In this document: positions 60,246-64,000 of the stretch, in pieces
Position numbering within the stretch: position 1 is the stretch's first letter
How the letters are laid out: the number at the start of each line of letters is the position of its first letter
NCBI GenBank assembly: GCA_026545765.1
Contig: CM048841.1
Coordinates: 86,844,636 to 86,908,635, forward strand
DNA from: Plantago major
Lineage: Eukaryota > Streptophyta > Magnoliopsida > Lamiales > Plantaginaceae
Direction of reading: 5' to 3'
DNA: 64,000 bases
The notes under the pieces: generated by a model
Told to the model about the DNA's origin: nothing
Seen by the model: only the letters and a program-made list of their open reading frames with translations
Database searches by the model: none
Position numbers and translations under genes: made by a program

Positions 60246-63200
60246 CGACTCATCAGTAACATAGTACAAAAACAATGTACTTTCATATACAAGGATCTAT
60301 TTTCTTTATACAGTGATCAGTTCAATTATTCATTCCGTTCCTCTCAGATGTACTCAATCTCAACCCAGAAAACAAATTATGATTTCTGGAATTCACATCA
60401 CACAGCTGAACCATGGTTCTCACTTCTCAGCCACTTAATTTGTATTGTTTCAAATTTAGTGAGGTAAGTGAATTTTGTTTAGATTATTGTTGATAATTGT
60501 TGCGTTTAGATTATTATGGGACAACACTTGATGCATTTTTCTAAAAGTGGAGCCAGTTTCCTGCTGCTCGATCTCCTTTACTGATGGTCCGAGTATCATT
60601 TATTAAGATTTGTTGCAAATTCTTTATAGTGATTACCTATTGAAGATTACATATATATTGATCTATATTAGTTGGTGCCTTAGTTCTTGAAGCATGATTC
60701 GAAAAATCTGAATAATTACTAATTTTTTCTTTATTTGATATAGTAGCATTATCTTTGCATGAATACTCTACAATCTACATTTGTGTCTTAATGAAGACCA
60801 CACTGCTTCATGGTCTAAACATTAAACATAAATTGATGGTCCTTCATAGTACATAAACGGGTTTGTGGTGGGTCCCTCTAACCCACCTAAGGATCATGAA
60901 AGTTAGTTACGTGTCCAAGTGGGTCCATGTAGGGTTTAAAACGCATGGATATGATTCGTTCGAGTGTAATTATTTAATTTTATGTCCGGTCTTATGGGTA
61001 TGGATAGGTTGGTTTGTGTCATATATTATAGGGTACTATTGAGTTTTATCATTAGTAACCGGTGGATGTTACATTCGGTGATAGGTTGTTCTTTCACTTA
61101 TAAATGAAATGGCTAGTGAGATTAATCAATTTGTCATGTTGCAGATGCCTGTAGAATGTGTTGAATGTTTGAGCACGGATAGCATTACTAAGGTCGATGA
61201 CTTTGAGAAATAGTCTAGATGTTTTCTTAGTAGAATTCTCGATACCATTAACCGCTCTAGATTGCGTAACCATAGGATTGTCCATAAGTTGGATGTATGA
61301 TAATGTTTTCAAGAATATTGATCAAGTTTCAATTGTGCAATGGCACAAGACTCATAGTTACTAATCTCGTAAGCACTTCATCGAGGCTAAAATGACATTT
61401 GGTATCAATGTGAATTAAAAGGTTTTCATTATGAAGATGATGTTGAGCCCATCTAATGAGTCAAGTCGCTATCAATTTTGATAGGAGACAATTCCCCATA
61501 TCCGCTTCCTTTGCTATGACCATACAAAAGTCGTGGACTATCTCTCTCAAACGTCACCTATGCTACTAAGTCATGGTTAGTTACCATCAGGAATGGACTG
61601 AAGGTATTGATTTGTGACAAACATGGTAATATATATGACACGACAACCAACATGGCCTATAGAGTGGTGCTCACAAGTTATGAGGTGTTTTATCCAGGGT
61701 AAGATCTGGACATGTGCGAGGAGGACCTCCATTAGGCAAATAATGGCCTTTTAAAAAAATTTGTAAATATGATCCAAAATGTATTGTCCCCTCTAAATTC
61801 TTATGTTTTAGTTTGTTTCTATAGAATTCCATTAGTTTCTATTTGATTATTTATAAGGGTTGAAAAACGATCCTTCTATTCTAATGAAACAAATTCTTCA
61901 AAATCGTTACACATTTAATTTCATAAATATACTTAAACCATTCATAGTAAACATTAGTTTTTCACTTGCACTTGAAATACATATATTTGAAAACGACTAT
62001 CAATATACTTAAAGCATTCATATTTATTTAAGGCGAAATATTAATTTTTCGCTTGAAATACAGATATTTGAAAACAATCAATTTAGGTTTTAATTTCATC
62101 TCTTTATTTTTAAATATTAATTTTTATTTTAAGATGTTACTTATTATATTTGTAGTTTGAAATTTTATTTTGTTATGATTTAGAGTGTAAGAGTCAATAT
62201 TAAAATTTGCACAGGGCCCCTAAAAACTTGAGTCGGCCCTGGTTTCATCTTTTATGTGTATAAAAATTTAGCAAATGATTATAACGGTGACTCCATTTTT
62301 TTATATGTTCGTGCTCAATTTCACTAATTAAAATTATGGACGTTTATACAGTTATGGAGGACTTTTGACGCAATTAGATCATACTTTTTTCTCGCATTGT
62401 AAACTTTATATGTTTGTTCGACATATTATATAATTTATTAATTCTTATATTTAGTTTGTCACCATACCCCATCCAGTATCGACGGGCCATTGACTAATCC
62501 AATATTATAGAAGTAGTTAAAATTCAATATTATTGGAGTAGTTGAAATAAGTAAATAACCCCTAATTATATTACCCACATTGCTTTTAGAAAAGCCAAGT
62601 TTTATAATAGTCCTATAGCCAGTTTCAGTCTAAAATAAAATAAAATAGAACCTTTCATCATATCATTTCCTCTGAAAGTCTGAACCTCTTCTCCCACAGT
62701 AGTAGGAAAAAAAAACCATAAAAAAAGATACTGCACTCTCGAATTTGAATGAGATAATAGTTGATCACCGCATAGCAGAAACTGAAGAAGAAAAGCAACA
62801 TAGTCTCAAGCGTGCATTGGAAACCTCTCCAATGAATTCATGAATATAATGCTAGAATCTGCATCAAACATATCAATTTTATTTTCAGGTCTACAATCAT
62901 TTTAAAGATTCATACATTGATTTCTTTACTTAATCAGTTCGATTAAAATTTATTAGTGTAGTATGTTATACTTAGTGTTTTATTGTTATGTATCTTGATT
63001 TTTAATTAGTTCAAGTATCTTGATTTTTTATTATTTCCGGAATATGCGTTAGAATCTGCGTGTGAGCATATCTAATTTCAATTTTCAGGTCTCAAAATAA
63101 TCATTTTTAAGGTTCATATATTGATTTATTTATTAGTGTAAGATGTTATACTTAGTGTTTTATTGTTATATATCTTGATTTTTAATCAGTTTTTAGCTGT

Positions 63201-63778
63201 TTTTACCAACTGGAGTGTGTTTATTTTAGATTTCTTGTCAGTGTTGGTTTTACTGACCAGTTTAGTTTCAATTTGTAGTTTGCTCTCCCTGAAACAAAAC
63301 TGATGGATGTATTTAACTAATCCTAAATTAGCTAACTCAGAAAGCGATAAAACTAAAGTTGAAATTCTGTATGGAAAGATTTCCATAATTCTGAAACAAT
63401 TTTGATTAGAGTCATCATCTGCTTCCCTCTCCGTCTACATTACTCTAATTACATCCCTAAATTCAGAAGTTATTTTGCTGTTTGATTCGATAAATGATTC
63501 ATCAATAATGAATCACGTCCCTTATTACTCAAAAATCCAATGTTTAATTAGTGATAAATTGATCTATAATTATATGAATTGCAATTATGCAATGCTTCTT
63601 TAATTGTGCAAGATAAATTGGTTAGAACTTTATGCACGTATTTGTATCTTAATTAAAATTATCTCTCCTCAACTAATTATTGTTGACTTTTTTCTGCTCC
63701 GTTTCCTTTTACTTTTTTCTTCTTCTTTGTTTTATTTTTAAAAGTTATGCTCAAATTTAATTACTAATAAATATATAC
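60246..63778. other. No gene supported
   Basis: AT-rich DNA with short frames. A hAT-like terminal word occurs at 62227-62241 (CAGGGCCGACTCAAG on the minus strand) without a partner end. The repeat TTCAGGTCT...TTATACTTAGTGTTTTATTG occurs twice, near 62885-62990 and 63085-63175. Nothing else is recognised. Confidence 0.45.
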
Positions 63779-64000
63779 TGTAACGCCCTAAATTTTATAA
63801 ATACGAACTAAGGAAAATATGACTCGCGCTAGTTCGTGAGCTTATAAATTCGATGAACTTGAATTATGAAAATTTAAAACGTTACTATACGCCTTGCGCG
63901 TCAAAAGTTTTGGCATGAAAATCTTGATTCTAAATCGTGAATTAGTAAAATAATGCAGCGAAACTTAAAAATCATAAAAGTTTGAGTACACAGTTTATAA
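63779..64000 (+). repeat. Possible LTR start at window end
   Basis: TGTAACGCCCTAAATTTTAT at 63779 resembles the TGTAAC... start of many plant gypsy LTRs. The sequence is cut by the window edge, so it cannot be confirmed. Confidence 0.2.

Noticed and set aside
61094..61312. 72-codon minus-strand frame (QLMDNPMVTQSRAVNGIENS)
   Set aside because: Plausible composition, but stops surround it and I cannot connect it to a family; possibly a decayed retroelement.
62227..62241. CAGGGCCGACTCAAG on the minus strand as a hAT element end
   Set aside because: The motif fits hAT termini, but no matching inverted end or 8-bp duplication could be found nearby.

Overview
This window is plant nuclear DNA, most likely from a eudicot. 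It is intron-rich and AT-rich, and contains one clear ribosomal protein gene with a telo-box/TGGGCC promoter, one degraded-looking gene for a plant RNA polymerase I factor subunit (TAF1A type), and many nested plant transposable elements. I cannot name the species. A run of exactly 100 N at 50001-50100 is an assembly gap of nominal size.

Layout. 1-4143: 5' part of a Ty3/gypsy (Tat-like) retrotransposon on the minus strand, with RT, protease, gag, primer-binding site and 5' LTR. 4320-13560: a transposon stack. The outer layer is a Mutator-like terminal-inverted-repeat element with a perfect 10-bp target duplication. Inside it lies an end-trimmed CACTA (En/Spm) element on the minus strand, which itself carries a solo LTR (6470-7878) and a mini-CACTA (7985-9262). 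13571-18385: Helitron-like 3' ends, a MITE and a broken PIF/Harbinger transposase. 18386-24340: copy A of a segmental duplication containing the RPL17 promoter and start codon, split by a second CACTA (18686-22523). 24820-30948: the TAF1A-like gene on the minus strand. 30949-36035: rearranged inverted blocks, including copy B of the RPL17 5' half. 37110-39650: the 3' tail of another gypsy element with tandem arrays and an LTR stub, cut by a CACTA end. 40205-43703: copy C, the complete seven-exon RPL17 gene. 44095-48930: an L1-type LINE on the minus strand with frameshifts and stops. 49147-50000: a second copy of the sequence that follows copy A. 50101-64000: no gene I can support, only degenerate retroelement remnants, AT-rich repeats, microsatellites and minisatellites.

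Only RPL17 (41548-43703) looks fully intact. The TAF1A-like gene keeps eight well-spliced coding blocks, but it lacks a visible ATG, has an in-frame TGA near the end of its second block, and appears to lack part of the protein between blocks 2 and 3. The most informative structures are the layered insertions, because other copies inside the same window preserve the matching empty sites. I did not find a convincing new biological system. The best candidates for follow-up are the chimeric TIR/CACTA element, the repeated copying of the RPL17 promoter region and the scrambled inverted blocks beside the TAF1A-like gene.
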